A stretch of DNA of 64,000 nucleotides from Mesostigma viride (GCA_009746045.1 RPFO01001592.1:1-64000), one strand, 5' to 3'; counted from the stretch's first letter, positions 45,695 through 55,631 are shown. Translations and numbers: made by a program. Notes: generated from the sequence alone by a model not told the origin.

Positions 45695-48600
45695 TTACGA
45701 GGCGAAGCGCTTGCCGCCCATGCCCGACTGGATGCGCACGAGGTTGAAACTGCGCGCGTACACGTCGATGGTGCCGGAGGGGATGCCGCCCTGGACGAGA
45801 GACCGAGGCCCTTGAGGTGCAGCTTGACGCTGTCCAAGCGGGACATGTTCACGCTGCCGGTGGGCTTCCAAGACTCGGGCTTGAGCGCGAAGGGCATGAC
45901 GTACACGCGCGCGTTGTTCTCCACGCGCGTGTGGAAGTCGGCGGGGACCAGGTAGGAGAAGTACACGGGGTCGCGGCCGTCGCCGTACAGGTTCTGGGAG
46001 TTGAGCGAGATGTTGGCCTTGGTGAACAGGTGGCCGTCGCCGAACTCGCTGTTGTCGTTGTAGAACTTCCAGTAGGCGTTATAGCCGAAGTCGGCGTCCG
46101 AGCGGAACTTGTTCGAGGCGAAGGAGAGGTCGGACGGCTTGAACCAGAACAGCAGCTCTTTGACGGGGTGGTTGAACCGCAGCTCGAGGTCGAGCTCGTT
46201 CTCGCCGCCGACGTGCTGCTGGAAGAACTGCGTCTCGGTGATCAGGTACTCGTGGCCGTTGAGCGCGAACTGCTTCCTCTCGAAGTCGTCGAGGTAGAAG
46301 AAGCGCGCGACGAGCTTGCACTCGAAACTGGGCGGGTTGGCGATCCACTCGATGCGCGGGTGAACAAAGCCTTGGGTCGGCGCGTCACCTGCCGCGTACC
46401 GAAGGTAGTTGGGGATCGAGGAGGCGCCGATGGTCATGGTGTAGTCACCGCTGCCTGCTCCGGTAACAGGGATGGACGAGACAGATTCGGCGACCTTTAC
46501 GGTGATGCTGTTCAAGATCCCGTTCGTGCCGGTTGTCCATCCCGTCACGGAGAAGCGGTACGATCCCTGGGTGTCGATCAGTGACGCCCAGTCCTTGCCG
46601 AGGTTCTCCAACTTGGACGTACCGCGAGTAGCAACGAACTTGGTGTTCGGTTGCGCGGCCAGGATTTGGCGAACGACGGGCAACCGGGCGGCGGACGGAC
46701 TGATGCCGGATGTCGCGGTCACGTCAGTTGTCGTCAACGCAGCGCTGTAAAAGACATTGAGTCCCATACGGTGTCCGTGGTGCGGAAGTTGGGCTCCGAG
46801 CTCGGACCGTTGCCTAGGTAAAGCTTCTTATCCGCGATGTTCGGGGATACCATACGTGGCCAGAGAGGGTGCAGTAGCTTCCGTTGTCCGTCTACGTACA
46901 CATTGTACATGTCGTTATTGTTACGATAGTATCCTTTCCAATACGCTACTTCTTTAATCGAGAGCTTCGTACTTGGCGTTTTTGTCGAAATCGGATTCGG
47001 GCCGAATGTCAAAGTTTTGCCAAACGATATGATATGCGGAAAATTGGGAAGGATGGTTTGTTGAACGTCGTCAATATACACAGCGAGACATTGACGATTT
47101 TGCTCATTCGACGTGTCCGTATTAGACATACCGAATGCGTCTGGGCGATTAATTGTTTTAAACGTCTGCAGTTTGGTAATGACGAGTGTATGATACGCGT
47201 TTTTTGACAACCCGGTGGTGTCCCAATAATGATCATAGGTGATCCCACTGTCCTTATTCACGATTCTAATATGAAGTTTATTCCCGTCGGGGTCGAAATG
47301 CATTTCCATTGTCGAATCCATCTGCCCGGTCCCGCTTAATTGAAATAAAGGGATCGGGTTCGTGTCGAGGGTGCCGTTGATAGAGAACTTCAGTGACAGA
47401 GAGTACAGATCATAACCCATATAAGACTCCCCGGTGGGTATCGCAACTGTGGCATGGTCATACGTGGCTGACGTCGAGTAGTCGGTCGCCGCACTTGTCC
47501 ATCCAAGAATGCCGCTCGAAGAGACACTCAACCTGCCAGTTCCGCTCGTGGAAATTGTTAAATTGGCGGTACCGCCGGTTCCCTTGTTTGCCAGCGAATC
47601 GTTATCTTTCACCCAACTCCCGAGAAGTGAAGTAGGAATTTGCCCAGTGGTAAACCCCGTTACACGGGTCATCGCCAACGTGTGTTTCTTGCCATCGCCG
47701 ACGTACACCTTTGACTCAGGCCATGTCGACATCGTCGATGTCGCCCCGCCGCTAGAAGCCTCCAATATCAATTCGCCGAGCCTACCAGCCTTCACCCGAA
47801 CACCCTCAGTAGCAGATCCGTACTCGAGCAGCTGATTGCCCTTGGTAGCGTTCGCCTTGACGAGAGATGTGACGGACGTGACGATAGAAAAGGTGTCTTG
47901 GGCGCCATTGAAAGCGGTATTCGACAGGTCTACAACAGCGCGATGGTTGGTGTTTGTTATCCCGTATCCAGAAGCCACGACGGTGCCGCCTTGATTTGTG
48001 TAATCAGTAAGCGCAAAAGAGGCTGATACAGTGCTAGCCGAGTTGGTGAGGTTATCGTCAAAGTTCCAACGTCCTGCTGGGTTTGTGGGTGTCCCGGTGG
48101 TTGGGTTGTAAGGGAAAACGGAGTAGTTGATAGGAGTACCTGTCGTGTCCACCCTCACGGCGGTAGAATAGTGGGTGAAAATGTCGTCGGCGTCCGCGAA
48201 CTGGACCTTGATGATCACGTCGTGGTGCTGGATGGCGATCATAGGAAGGGCAAGACCTGGGTCCATTGTGAACGAAAACTCGATCGGGATGTAAACGTGC
48301 TGGCGTTTCGAGCCGTCGCAATACTCGTAGATGTCACCCCTCTCGTCCAACTTCACACTGCCGCCGTGGCTCGTCGGCAGGTTGTCCACGCTGCTCTTGT
48401 GCCCCTTCTTCGTGAGAACGTCCATCACGTGGAGGTAATCGCCCGTCACGCGCTCGATACTGAACCCGCCGATGCACAGCTCGACGTACTTGATCAAGAT
48501 GCGCGCAAAGTCCTTGGCGAACGGGGACTCGGCCATGTCCGGGTATGGGAACTCGGCCATGTCGATGTACAGCATGACCTTATGCAGCAGATCGCCAGAC

Positions 48601-48791
48601 CTCGGGATCTTGAACTCGACCAACTGGCCGTACCCCATCACACCCGCGGATTGGGTGATCTCGGCGTCCTCGATCGCGAAGTTGGTGTGGCGCGCCCACG
48701 TGGCCTTGAAGAACGTGATTTCGGGGTCGACGACGAGGTTGACGTCTTGGCTCCCCTTGCTCCGAATCCACATGACCGCGCAGGAAGACAT
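45695..48791 (-). CDS. Major capsid protein, locus B, with inserted LamG-like domains (two frameshifts)
   Basis: About 1,030 residues. The N-terminal jelly-roll is standard MCP (MSSCAVMWIRSKGSQDVNLV, TFFKATWARHTNFAIEDAE, IEFSFTMDPGLALPMIAIQ). At about residue 245, where the loop before the second jelly-roll lies, two lectin-like modules enter (starting GRWNFDDNLTNSAS and LLGSWVKDNDSLANKG) with NAYHTLVITKLQ and KEVAYWKGYYRNNN late strands. MCP sequence resumes after about 46650 (NPPSFECKLVARFFYLDDFERKQF) and ends GMGGKRFAS. Frame breaks lie near 46760 and 45810 (a CTCT dinucleotide). The inserted modules would sit on the capsomer tip, a plausible site for glycan binding at the virion surface. 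Confidence 0.8.
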
Positions 48792-48822
48792 GAGAGGCTA
48801 TATCTTGACCGGAGATTTTTTT

Positions 48823-50496
48823 TTATGACGCGTACCTCTTGCCTCCCATCCCCGACTGGATGGAAAACAGATTGAAATTGCGAGCGTACACGGAAATGGT
48901 GCCAGGGGGGATGGTCCCGAGCCCCGTCAAGACCAACTTGACGTCGTCGAGACGAGACATGTTGACGCTACCCGACGGCTTCCAAGATCCGGGGCTTAGA
49001 CACAGGGGAATCACGTAGATGCGGTGGTCGGAATCGTACCGCTTATGGAACTGAGTCGTGGTGACGTACGAGAAGTACACGGGGTCACGGCCGTCGCCGT
49101 ACATGTTCTGGGAGTTGAGAATCAAGTTCGCCGACTTGAACAGGTGGCCCTCTCCGAAAGAACTGTTTGGGTTCCGGAAAGACCAGTATCCCTTGTAGAA
49201 CCCCTTGGCGGTGGTCTCGGCCTCGCTGTAGTTGTCCGGACGGTAGAAGAAGATAAGCTCCTTGGTGGGGTGGTTGAACTTGAGATCAATCGTGACCTGC
49301 TCTTGCCCGTTGACGTACTGCGTGTGCAGCTGGTTTTCCGTGATCAAAAATTCGTGGTTATCCTTGGCGAACTGTTGCCTCTCAAAGTCGTCGAGGTAGA
49401 TGTAGCGACACAACAAACGACACGCGAACTTGGGCGGGAGGGCGCTCCACGCGCTCCGCCTGTTCGCGACGGTTTGGACGGCCAGGGTCTCGAACTTGTC
49501 CTCGTCCTTGATGGTGTTGTCGCTCAGATTGAAGGTCACAGACGCGTCATAAGATGGGATCTTGAACGAAATGTTCAGCGTACCGTTCCTGTTCAGACCC
49601 GGATCCGTTACATCGCCGCGAATATCCTGAATCCTGTTACTGTAGTAAGCGTTGTCGATGACGTACTGGATCCACGTACGATCGCCGGTCTCGGACACCA
49701 ACTGACACATCTCGTTACCATAGCTGCCCTCGATGAACATCTTGCGGATCAGCGAGCGGAGGTGGATTGTGTTGTCGCGCCACACAGGGGAATTGCTGTT
49801 CAATGTGTCCTTGATGGTCGCCCCGATGACGCCCGGGATGGAGTCGTACAGTGGTCGCGAGAGGGTGTAGGACGTGAAGATCTTTTCGGCAGTGTGGAAC
49901 TTGACCTTGACGCGGACCTCGTGCCACGACAGCGCGATCATGGGGAGGGCGAGGCCGGGGTCCTGGGTGAACGAGAAGTCCAGAGGGATGTAGATGTACT
50001 GGGGCGCGGTCCCGTCAAAACTTTCGGCGATCTTGCCGTCCTTGCTGAACTTGACGGACGCACCGTGGCGCACGGGCATGTTCTCGACATAGCTCGCGTA
50101 GTCGGTCCGCTCGAGGATGTCCCAGACGTGCAGCATGTCCCCCGTCACGCGCTCGATGTTGTAGCCGCCGACGTTGAACTCGACGTAGTCGATCAAAGCG
50201 CGAGGGAAGTCCCAGATGAACGGGGAGAAGTCGCCGTTCCATTCGGGGACGGGATCCATCTGCATGACGAGATAGACCCTGGTGATGAGGTCGCCGGCGC
50301 GCGTCAACTTGAACTCCACCATCTGTCCGTAGTTGGCCTGTCCCGTCGCCTGCGTGATCTCGGTGTCCTCCCACGAGAAGTTGGTGTGGCGCGGATAAAT
50401 GGACTTGAAGAGCGTGACTTCCGGCTGGCTCACGAGGGCGATGTCCTGCGGTCCGCGGGCCTTGAGCATCATCATCGTCGCACCGGAGGAAGACAT
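48823..50496 (-). CDS. Major capsid protein, locus C (intact)
   Basis: An intact 557-residue MCP. N-terminus MMMLKARGPQDIALVSQPEVT, then LFKSIYPRHTNFSWEDTEIT. First jelly-roll: RALIDYVEFNVGGYNIERVTGD, then IPLDFSFTQDPGLALPMIAL. Second jelly-roll: YIYLDDFERQQFAKDNHEFL and PTKELIFFYRPDN. C-terminus VYARNFNLFSIQSGMGGKRYAS. A GTATAC box is 9 nt before the ATG. Since locus A is broken and locus B carries large insertions, this is the best candidate for the main shell protein. The gene is 32 nt from the stop side of locus B's start, in the same direction. Confidence 0.95.
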   Translation of the reverse strand: MSSSGATMMMLKARGPQDIALVSQPEVTLFKSIYPRHTNFSWEDTEITQATGQANYGQMVEFKLTRAGDLITRVYLVMQMDPVPEWNGDFSPFIWDFPRALIDYVEFNVGGYNIERVTGDMLHVWDILERTDYASYVENMPVRHGASVKFSKDGKIAESFDGTAPQYIYIPLDFSFTQDPGLALPMIALSWHEVRVKVKFHTAEKIFTSYTLSRPLYDSIPGVIGATIKDTLNSNSPVWRDNTIHLRSLIRKMFIEGSYGNEMCQLVSETGDRTWIQYVIDNAYYSNRIQDIRGDVTDPGLNRNGTLNISFKIPSYDASVTFNLSDNTIKDEDKFETLAVQTVANRRSAWSALPPKFACRLLCRYIYLDDFERQQFAKDNHEFLITENQLHTQYVNGQEQVTIDLKFNHPTKELIFFYRPDNYSEAETTAKGFYKGYWSFRNPNSSFGEGHLFKSANLILNSQNMYGDGRDPVYFSYVTTTQFHKRYDSDHRIYVIPLCLSPGSWKPSGSVNMSRLDDVKLVLTGLGTIPPGTISVYARNFNLFSIQSGMGGKRYAS

Positions 50497-50505
50497 GGAA
50501 TTCGC

Positions 50506-50511
50506 GTATAC
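50506..50511 (-). promoter_or_regulatory. GTATAC box before capsid locus C
   Basis: Nine bases upstream of the minus-strand ATG at 50496, in the 68-bp divergent gap with capsid locus D. Confidence 0.45.
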
Positions 50512-50564
50512 CCATTCCCGAGAAAAAAAGTTGCCGCGTCCGCGTGCTGCGGGTACCGCAAATT

Positions 50565-52211
50565 ATGTCTTCTCCTAGTACTACTAGAATGGCGTCTCAA
50601 GACATCACGGCCCACCTGACGTGGCTCGCGTGCAAGGGCGCGTTCGACGCGTTCCTGACCGTCAACCCGGAGAAAACGTTCTTCAAGACCGTCTACTCGC
50701 GACACACGAACTTCAGTTGGACGGACGTCGAGATCTTGCCCGACGTCCCTCCCGTGTACGGCGGCGAGGTGCGTTTCAAGGTGCCGCGATTGGGCGACCT
50801 CGTGACGCAGATGTACCTCTACTACAACATCACGAAACTGAACTACGGCGTCGCGCAGGTGTACGTCGCCCGCGACTCGGTCGCCGCGGACGGTGTCACG
50901 CCGACCAATCCGGGCGTCCATGTGACCGACACGCGCGTGACCGCGGCGTTCAAGGCGTCCGATTACCCCTTGACGGCGGACGCGGACTATGACGGGATCA
51001 CCCACGAGAAGTTCCAGCCGGCATGGATCGACCACCTGGGGTACGTGCTGACGAACACGGTGGAATTGTGGGTGGGCGGGAGCTTGATCGAGAGCCACAC
51101 GGGCGACTTTTTGCACACGTGGGACTACCTGACGCGCAACACGGAGGAGAGCGTCATCCACGGACTCCCGTCCGAACACGGGGGGCGCAACAACGTGGGG
51201 ACCGCACACGACCAGCACGTGTACGTCCCGCTGCGTTTCTTCTTCAACACGCATTACGGCACGGCGCTGCCCATCGTGGCGCTGCAGTACCACGACGTCG
51301 AGGTGGTGTTGAAGATGAACGCCAAGCCGCTCCGCCACGACTACACCAACTATTTCGAGAAGATCCCGTTCCGCGTGCCGCCGGCCACGGACCCGGACCG
51401 GTGGAGGAAGAAGAGCGTGACGGTGTGTACGGGCGACGAGCACACGGCCGTGGTGGACACCGGCAGGCCGTTGGACAGGCTGGACATGGGGGGAGAGATC
51501 AAGGCCTTACGACTGGTGACGCGGTACGTGTTGCTCGACGAGTTCGAGCGGAAACAGTTCTCCCAGGGGACGCACACGTACATGTTCACGGAGACGAAGC
51601 ACTTGGACTTCCCCCTGACCAAGCGAGACAAACTGGTCAAGGAGTTCCCGCTCGACACGGTGTCCGGGACGTGCAAGGAGCTGATCTTTTTCTTCCGGGC
51701 GGACCACCGGCGCCTGGAGGGGAGCGACGAGAAGAACACGAACGAAGAGTACTGGAACTTCGAGGGGAACCGTCCGTTCGCTCGCAACGACATGTTGGAC
51801 AAGGGGTCGTACTTTGTGCGGACGTTCGGCCGACAGATGACGCACATCGACAACGCGTTTTTCGACAAGGCGACGGTCACTCTGAACAACAGCGATCTGT
51901 ACAACCCCCCTCGCGACCCGCTGTGGTTCAACTTCTTTCTGCCGTCCGAGTTCCACAAGCGGATTCCGGTGGAGAACTCGTTCGAGATGATCTACTTCGT
52001 CCCGTTTTCCTTGCGACCGGAGGACGACCAGCCGACAGGGAGCCTGAACCTGAGCAGGGTGGACCGGGCGACGCTGAAATTCTGGTTCCGCGCGATCCCG
52101 GGACTGAAGGACGGCGCGGTCATGTCGAACGGAAGGGTGCACGTGTACGCGCGGGTCATGAACATCTTCGAGGTCAGCAACGGCCACGGACGGAAACTGT
52201 TCCTGAACTAG
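50565..52211 (+). CDS. Major capsid protein, locus D (divergent, intact)
   Basis: About 548 residues starting MSSPSTTRMASQD (an internal ATG at 50589 gives MASQDITAHL). Same MCP fold: TFFKTVYSRHTNFSWTDVEI, NTVELWVGGSLIESHTGDFLH, VPLRFFFNTHYGTALPIVAL, YVLLDEFERKQFSQGTHTYM. A 65-residue insertion lies in the first jelly-roll (about residues 85-150), and another near the end (NDMLDKGSYFVRTFGRQM). The C-terminus is NGHGRKLFLN instead of GMGGKRxAS. A minor capsomer or vertex component is possible. Its stop overlaps the convergent LysM gene by four bases. Confidence 0.9.
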   Translation: MSSPSTTRMASQDITAHLTWLACKGAFDAFLTVNPEKTFFKTVYSRHTNFSWTDVEILPDVPPVYGGEVRFKVPRLGDLVTQMYLYYNITKLNYGVAQVYVARDSVAADGVTPTNPGVHVTDTRVTAAFKASDYPLTADADYDGITHEKFQPAWIDHLGYVLTNTVELWVGGSLIESHTGDFLHTWDYLTRNTEESVIHGLPSEHGGRNNVGTAHDQHVYVPLRFFFNTHYGTALPIVALQYHDVEVVLKMNAKPLRHDYTNYFEKIPFRVPPATDPDRWRKKSVTVCTGDEHTAVVDTGRPLDRLDMGGEIKALRLVTRYVLLDEFERKQFSQGTHTYMFTETKHLDFPLTKRDKLVKEFPLDTVSGTCKELIFFFRADHRRLEGSDEKNTNEEYWNFEGNRPFARNDMLDKGSYFVRTFGRQMTHIDNAFFDKATVTLNNSDLYNPPRDPLWFNFFLPSEFHKRIPVENSFEMIYFVPFSLRPEDDQPTGSLNLSRVDRATLKFWFRAIPGLKDGAVMSNGRVHVYARVMNIFEVSNGHGRKLFLN

Positions 52212-54082
52212 CCGAAATAACCGTTATGCAAAGAGCCCCTTCTGGGGGCGACGAAACCTACGTTTGGGGCGGCCAAACCAGAGTATTGATACGCGCTCGA
52301 GGGGGCGAACGCCGGTGGAATGACGTTTGCGGGTTGGTTTTGCGCGTAGAAGTATTGCTTTGGACCAGAGAAATCGAACGTATCATACGGCGACCTGGGG
52401 TCCACCAATGCAGTTGACATGGGTCGGGGGTCGGGGCCGTGCAAATGGAACGCATCGTACGGCGAATAGTAACTACTGTTGATGCTATACGCGCCCATTG
52501 CGGAAGGGTCGACCACCGCGGTGGATCCGTCCACGTAAGGGGGCCCGCTTGTCATAGCGACCTGCGAGTACGGGGATCCGCCGCCGAGGACGACTTGTCC
52601 ATACGGATCTCCGCCCGCTTGAGCGGACATAAAAGGGTCGTAGATGGAATTGGGCGGGATGGTGTTGGTGGGAGGGGTCCAGGATGTGAACCCGTTCGAC
52701 TGGTTGTTGACAGGCGGGGGCATGACGGTGACCGCCGGGCCACGCGCCGCCCATTCGGTCAAGCCGTCGCGCGGGGGCGGCCAGTTCGTGTCTCCGGGCT
52801 GTATCATGGTCATGTTGCCCGTGGAGACGTATCCCGGGGGCACGGTGTCGGCGGGCGCGGCAGGAGGCCCTCGGAGATATTGTCCCCACAGGTGAGAACT
52901 GTAGAGGGAGTCGACGATTCGCCCGATGGCACTGTCGGCGAGCTTGGGGTCGATGTTCGGAGGGAAGAGCATTCTCAGGGCTCCGGGGCCGAACATCTTG
53001 ACGATCTGGAGGACGGATGTGGGATCCACGGCGGACGAGAGACCAAACTGGTCGAGGATGGTCTTCACCGCGGACACGCCCGCTTGCGAGTCCGCGAACG
53101 CCACGGCCGCGCCGGGGAGAAGGGACGCTCCGAGGGACAGCCCCGCGGCCCCGAGCCGGTTCTTGAACCCGCCTTCCGCGTTCGCGGCGGCCCGGATGGC
53201 GTTCACACCCGCCCCTGTCATGATCTGGGCCTCCGGTCTGGAGAGCACGCCGCGCACCATCCCCGCCACGTTCGCGGGAATCCATTCGGGCGCGAAATAA
53301 TTGCCGACCTTCGCGGCCGCTTCTCCCAGCAGAGGTGCCGCCACGCCGATCACCTTTCCGTGATCGCCTTTCGCACCTTGATACCCTCCGTACAGAGCAC
53401 CGGGTACCCCTCCGACGAGGGCCCCGGTGATGCCTCCGACCGCCGCGAGTGCCGCGTTTTTCACAGGGATCTCGCCGACCCATTGCGAGGCCCGCCCCCA
53501 CATTCCCGGAGGCGCGGTCGGTTCCGTCGGGGGTGCCGCTGGAGCCCCTCTCCCAAGCGAATTTCGAATAAAATTCAAAGACGACCGTGCGACACCACCA
53601 ATTGTTAACGGGCCGGGCTTGGGCGGTGGCATTTTCAGGGGGTCCATATCCTCCTCCGCCTTCGGAGCCGCGTCCCCGTCGTACTGCAGGTTCATGTTCG
53701 TGTCCGGGTGGATAATCCCCTCGACGAACTCGTTGAAGCCGTACTTCTTCGGGACGAGCACAAAGTTCCCAGGAGACAGCGTCAGAGGAGGGATGTGAGG
53801 GTTCGCGATCACCAGGTCGTCCGCGGAGACACCGTACTTGGCCGCGATCGACTTCCACGTGTCGCCCGGCTCGGCGACGTGTCCCTGTTTGTCGAAGAAC
53901 GGATTCCCGCCCTTCCGCGAGTACAGGGGGAGGATGTTGCGATCGAACGTCTCCTTGACGACCATGTCCGGATCATTCGTCGGAGTCAAGATGTCCGCCT
54001 TGGTGACGGACGGGTCCGGAAACGCTCGCATGATGCGATCGATCAACTCTTTCGGCACCGCGATCATATTCCCGCTCGACAT
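52208..54082 (-). CDS. LysM-domain virion-type protein
   Basis: A 624-residue protein. A LysM domain lies at about residues 68-112 (HVAEPGDTWKSIAAKYGVSADDL, VIANPHI, LSPGNFVLVPKK), which in other proteins binds peptidoglycan or chitin. A glycine/alanine-rich region with membrane-like stretches follows (about 215-330, AALAAVGGITGALVGGVPGALYGGYQG, and LSLGASLLPGAAVAFADSQAG). The C-terminal 220 residues are proline/tyrosine/serine rich and disordered (SPYDAFHLHGPDPRP). An upstream TATAATAG element lies about 12-19 nt before the ATG. The gene neighbours the capsid cluster, so a virion protein that interacts with a host cell wall or inner membrane is plausible. Confidence 0.7.
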   Translation of the reverse strand: MSSGNMIAVPKELIDRIMRAFPDPSVTKADILTPTNDPDMVVKETFDRNILPLYSRKGGNPFFDKQGHVAEPGDTWKSIAAKYGVSADDLVIANPHIPPLTLSPGNFVLVPKKYGFNEFVEGIIHPDTNMNLQYDGDAAPKAEEDMDPLKMPPPKPGPLTIGGVARSSLNFIRNSLGRGAPAAPPTEPTAPPGMWGRASQWVGEIPVKNAALAAVGGITGALVGGVPGALYGGYQGAKGDHGKVIGVAAPLLGEAAAKVGNYFAPEWIPANVAGMVRGVLSRPEAQIMTGAGVNAIRAAANAEGGFKNRLGAAGLSLGASLLPGAAVAFADSQAGVSAVKTILDQFGLSSAVDPTSVLQIVKMFGPGALRMLFPPNIDPKLADSAIGRIVDSLYSSHLWGQYLRGPPAAPADTVPPGYVSTGNMTMIQPGDTNWPPPRDGLTEWAARGPAVTVMPPPVNNQSNGFTSWTPPTNTIPPNSIYDPFMSAQAGGDPYGQVVLGGGSPYSQVAMTSGPPYVDGSTAVVDPSAMGAYSINSSYYSPYDAFHLHGPDPRPMSTALVDPRSPYDTFDFSGPKQYFYAQNQPANVIPPAFAPSSAYQYSGLAAPNVGFVAPRRGSLHNGYFG

Positions 54083-54111
54083 CGGCCTCTATTATACTTC
54101 CCCGGAGACAT

Positions 54112-54474
54112 TTAATCCTCGGTGATCCGGATGGACAGTTTCAGTCGCTTCCCGTTCTCCAACGGGATGCGCTCCGTGGACTTGAACACCGTCCGTCGCC
54201 GCTTCCTCCCCCGCCTCTCCTCCTCCTCCTCCTCCTCCTCCTCCTCCTCGTCCTCGTCCTCGTCGTCGCACGGCGACTCGCATCCACCGACAAAACGGGC
54301 GAACGCCGTGTCGTCCTCGCGCTCCTCCTCGCCCTTGTCGAACACGATGTCCCCGTCCTCTTTCATCGAGACGGACCATCCCCGCTCGACGCCCCACGCC
54401 AGCAGACTCATCAGATCCGTGTCGTCCGAGATCTTCCGGTCCGGACGTGTCGACATGGCGGCGATAAACTCCAT
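54112..54474 (-). CDS. Small acidic protein
   Basis: A 120-residue protein (alternative start at MSTRPDRKIS, residue 7). The central tract is a long run of aspartate/glutamate (DDEDEDEEEEEEEEEEE) encoded by a CTC/CCT repeat (54215-54270). A basic patch (RRGRKRRR) follows, then a short beta-like tail (TVFKSTERIPLENGKRLKLSIRITED). The N-terminal part (LLAWGVERGWSVSMKEDGDIVF) is folded in appearance. The repeat makes slippage likely. A chaperone-like or chromatin-associated role is possible; no family is recognised. Confidence 0.5.
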   Translation of the reverse strand: MEFIAAMSTRPDRKISDDTDLMSLLAWGVERGWSVSMKEDGDIVFDKGEEEREDDTAFARFVGGCESPCDDEDEDEEEEEEEEEEERRGRKRRRTVFKSTERIPLENGKRLKLSIRITED

Positions 54475-54551
54475 CCTACGATCGAAATAGTGTACGGTAA
54501 AAAAACCGTTCGCGCGAAACGCGCGAAAAGTTGTCGAGTCGTATAGAATAA

Positions 54552-54797
54552 ATGAGTTCCGAGAAGGTCGTGGACGCCACCATCGTTCGCGTGCAAAAGT
54601 TCGTGCGCTTCGACTCCACGGGTGAGACTCTGTCGCGGCTGAACCCGTTCGACATAGGAAACCACAGGATCTACTCGGTGGGGCATCAAGGGAGAAGGTT
54701 CATTTACTTCTTGGAACGAGGGGGGCCCGACCCCATCACGGCCGACACGGATCCCGCCTTCGTCGGGTACACGTATCTCGGTTCGTTCGCCTCGTGA
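54552..54797 (+). CDS. Small protein, 81 residues
   Basis: An intact frame starting MSSEKVVDATIVRVQKF, ending in a GYTYLGSFAS. It has a compact alpha/beta look with no cysteine cluster or membrane span. It lies 29 nt upstream of the PCNA gene on the same strand and may be transcribed with it. I do not recognise a family. Confidence 0.5.
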   Translation: MSSEKVVDATIVRVQKFVRFDSTGETLSRLNPFDIGNHRIYSVGHQGRRFIYFLERGGPDPITADTDPAFVGYTYLGSFAS

Positions 54798-54825
54798 AGA
54801 AAAAGGTGACGCGCGAACCGTGACA

Positions 54826-55629
54826 ATGGAGTTCCGTACGGTCCAAGGTTCCTCGATCAAGCTGCTGGTGGAATCGCTCAAGGAGCTTACGAACGATGTC
54901 AACGTGTTTTTCGACCAATCGGGCGTTCGCATCGTATCGTTCGACATGTCGCATTGCGCGCTCTTCCACGCGTTCATGGACGCCGACAAGATCGAGGAGT
55001 ACCGCTGCAATAAACAGTACACGGTCGGGATCAGTCTCGTGAACTTGTTCAAACTGATCAAGAATGTGTCCGTGAACGACGAGATGGAACTACGGTTGCG
55101 GGACGAGGCGTTGGACGTCATGGACATCACGATCACGAACCGCGTGAAGAACACCAAGTGGAGCTACACGATGAAACTGATGGACATCGACGAGGATCTG
55201 ATCGAGATCCCGGAAAAGGAGTACATGACCTGCATCACGATGGTCAGCTCCGAGTTCCAGAAGATCTGCCGCGATCTGGCTATCGTGTCGGACCGCGTCC
55301 GGTTCCAGTGCGCGGGCGACAACATCACGCTGAGTTGCGAAGGCGATATCGGCAACTGCACCTTGGAGATTGGGAAGGAACACCCGGACATGAAGGTGGT
55401 CATCGGCGAGAAGGAGAACGTCGACGAGCATTTCTCGCTGCGCTACCTGTGCACGTTTTCAAAGGCCGCCGGGTTGTGCAATAGCGTGGACATCTTTATT
55501 ATGCCTCAATATCCCATGATCGTGAAGTACAAGATCGGCGACCTGGGCACGCTCATGTTCGTGCTCGCGCCTCAAGTCGAAGGCGAAGGCGGGGACAACC
55601 AGGACGCCGCGGAGGAGATGGAGGACTAG
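54826..55629 (+). CDS. PCNA: PCNA-like sliding clamp
   Basis: A 267-residue protein starting MEFRTVQGSSIKLLVESLKE, the usual clamp length. Typical blocks are DVNVFFDQSGVRIVSFDMSHCAL, NKQYTVGISLVNLFKLIK, EFQKICRDLAIVSDRVRF, HFSLRYLCTFSKAAGLCNSVDIF, and a C-terminal MFVLAPQ. Clamps form ring trimers that tether polymerase and other replication factors. The C-terminal 17 residues are an acidic extension (EGEGGDNQDAAEEMED). The ATG two codons earlier (MTMEFRT) is not used, since the start at 54826 matches the family's N-terminus. The gene is convergent with VLTF3, two bases apart. Confidence 0.95.
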   Translation: MEFRTVQGSSIKLLVESLKELTNDVNVFFDQSGVRIVSFDMSHCALFHAFMDADKIEEYRCNKQYTVGISLVNLFKLIKNVSVNDEMELRLRDEALDVMDITITNRVKNTKWSYTMKLMDIDEDLIEIPEKEYMTCITMVSSEFQKICRDLAIVSDRVRFQCAGDNITLSCEGDIGNCTLEIGKEHPDMKVVIGEKENVDEHFSLRYLCTFSKAAGLCNSVDIFIMPQYPMIVKYKIGDLGTLMFVLAPQVEGEGGDNQDAAEEMED

Positions 55630-55631
55630 GA

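Larger units (their letters stand above)
41672..45727. repeat. 4.06-kb palindrome containing capsid copies 2 and 3 and the right array
   Basis: Centred between 43699 and 43700 (inside the third hairpin of the right array), with arms of 2,028 bases. Capsid copy 2 (starts 41772) and copy 3 (starts 45627) are exact mirror positions. The only differences I found are one base at 41677/45722 and a compensating one-base G-run difference in the spacers. A second, overlapping inverted duplication relates 39433-41673 to 41901-44139 (centre about 41787). Together they form an inverted triplication of array plus capsid gene. Confidence 0.9.
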
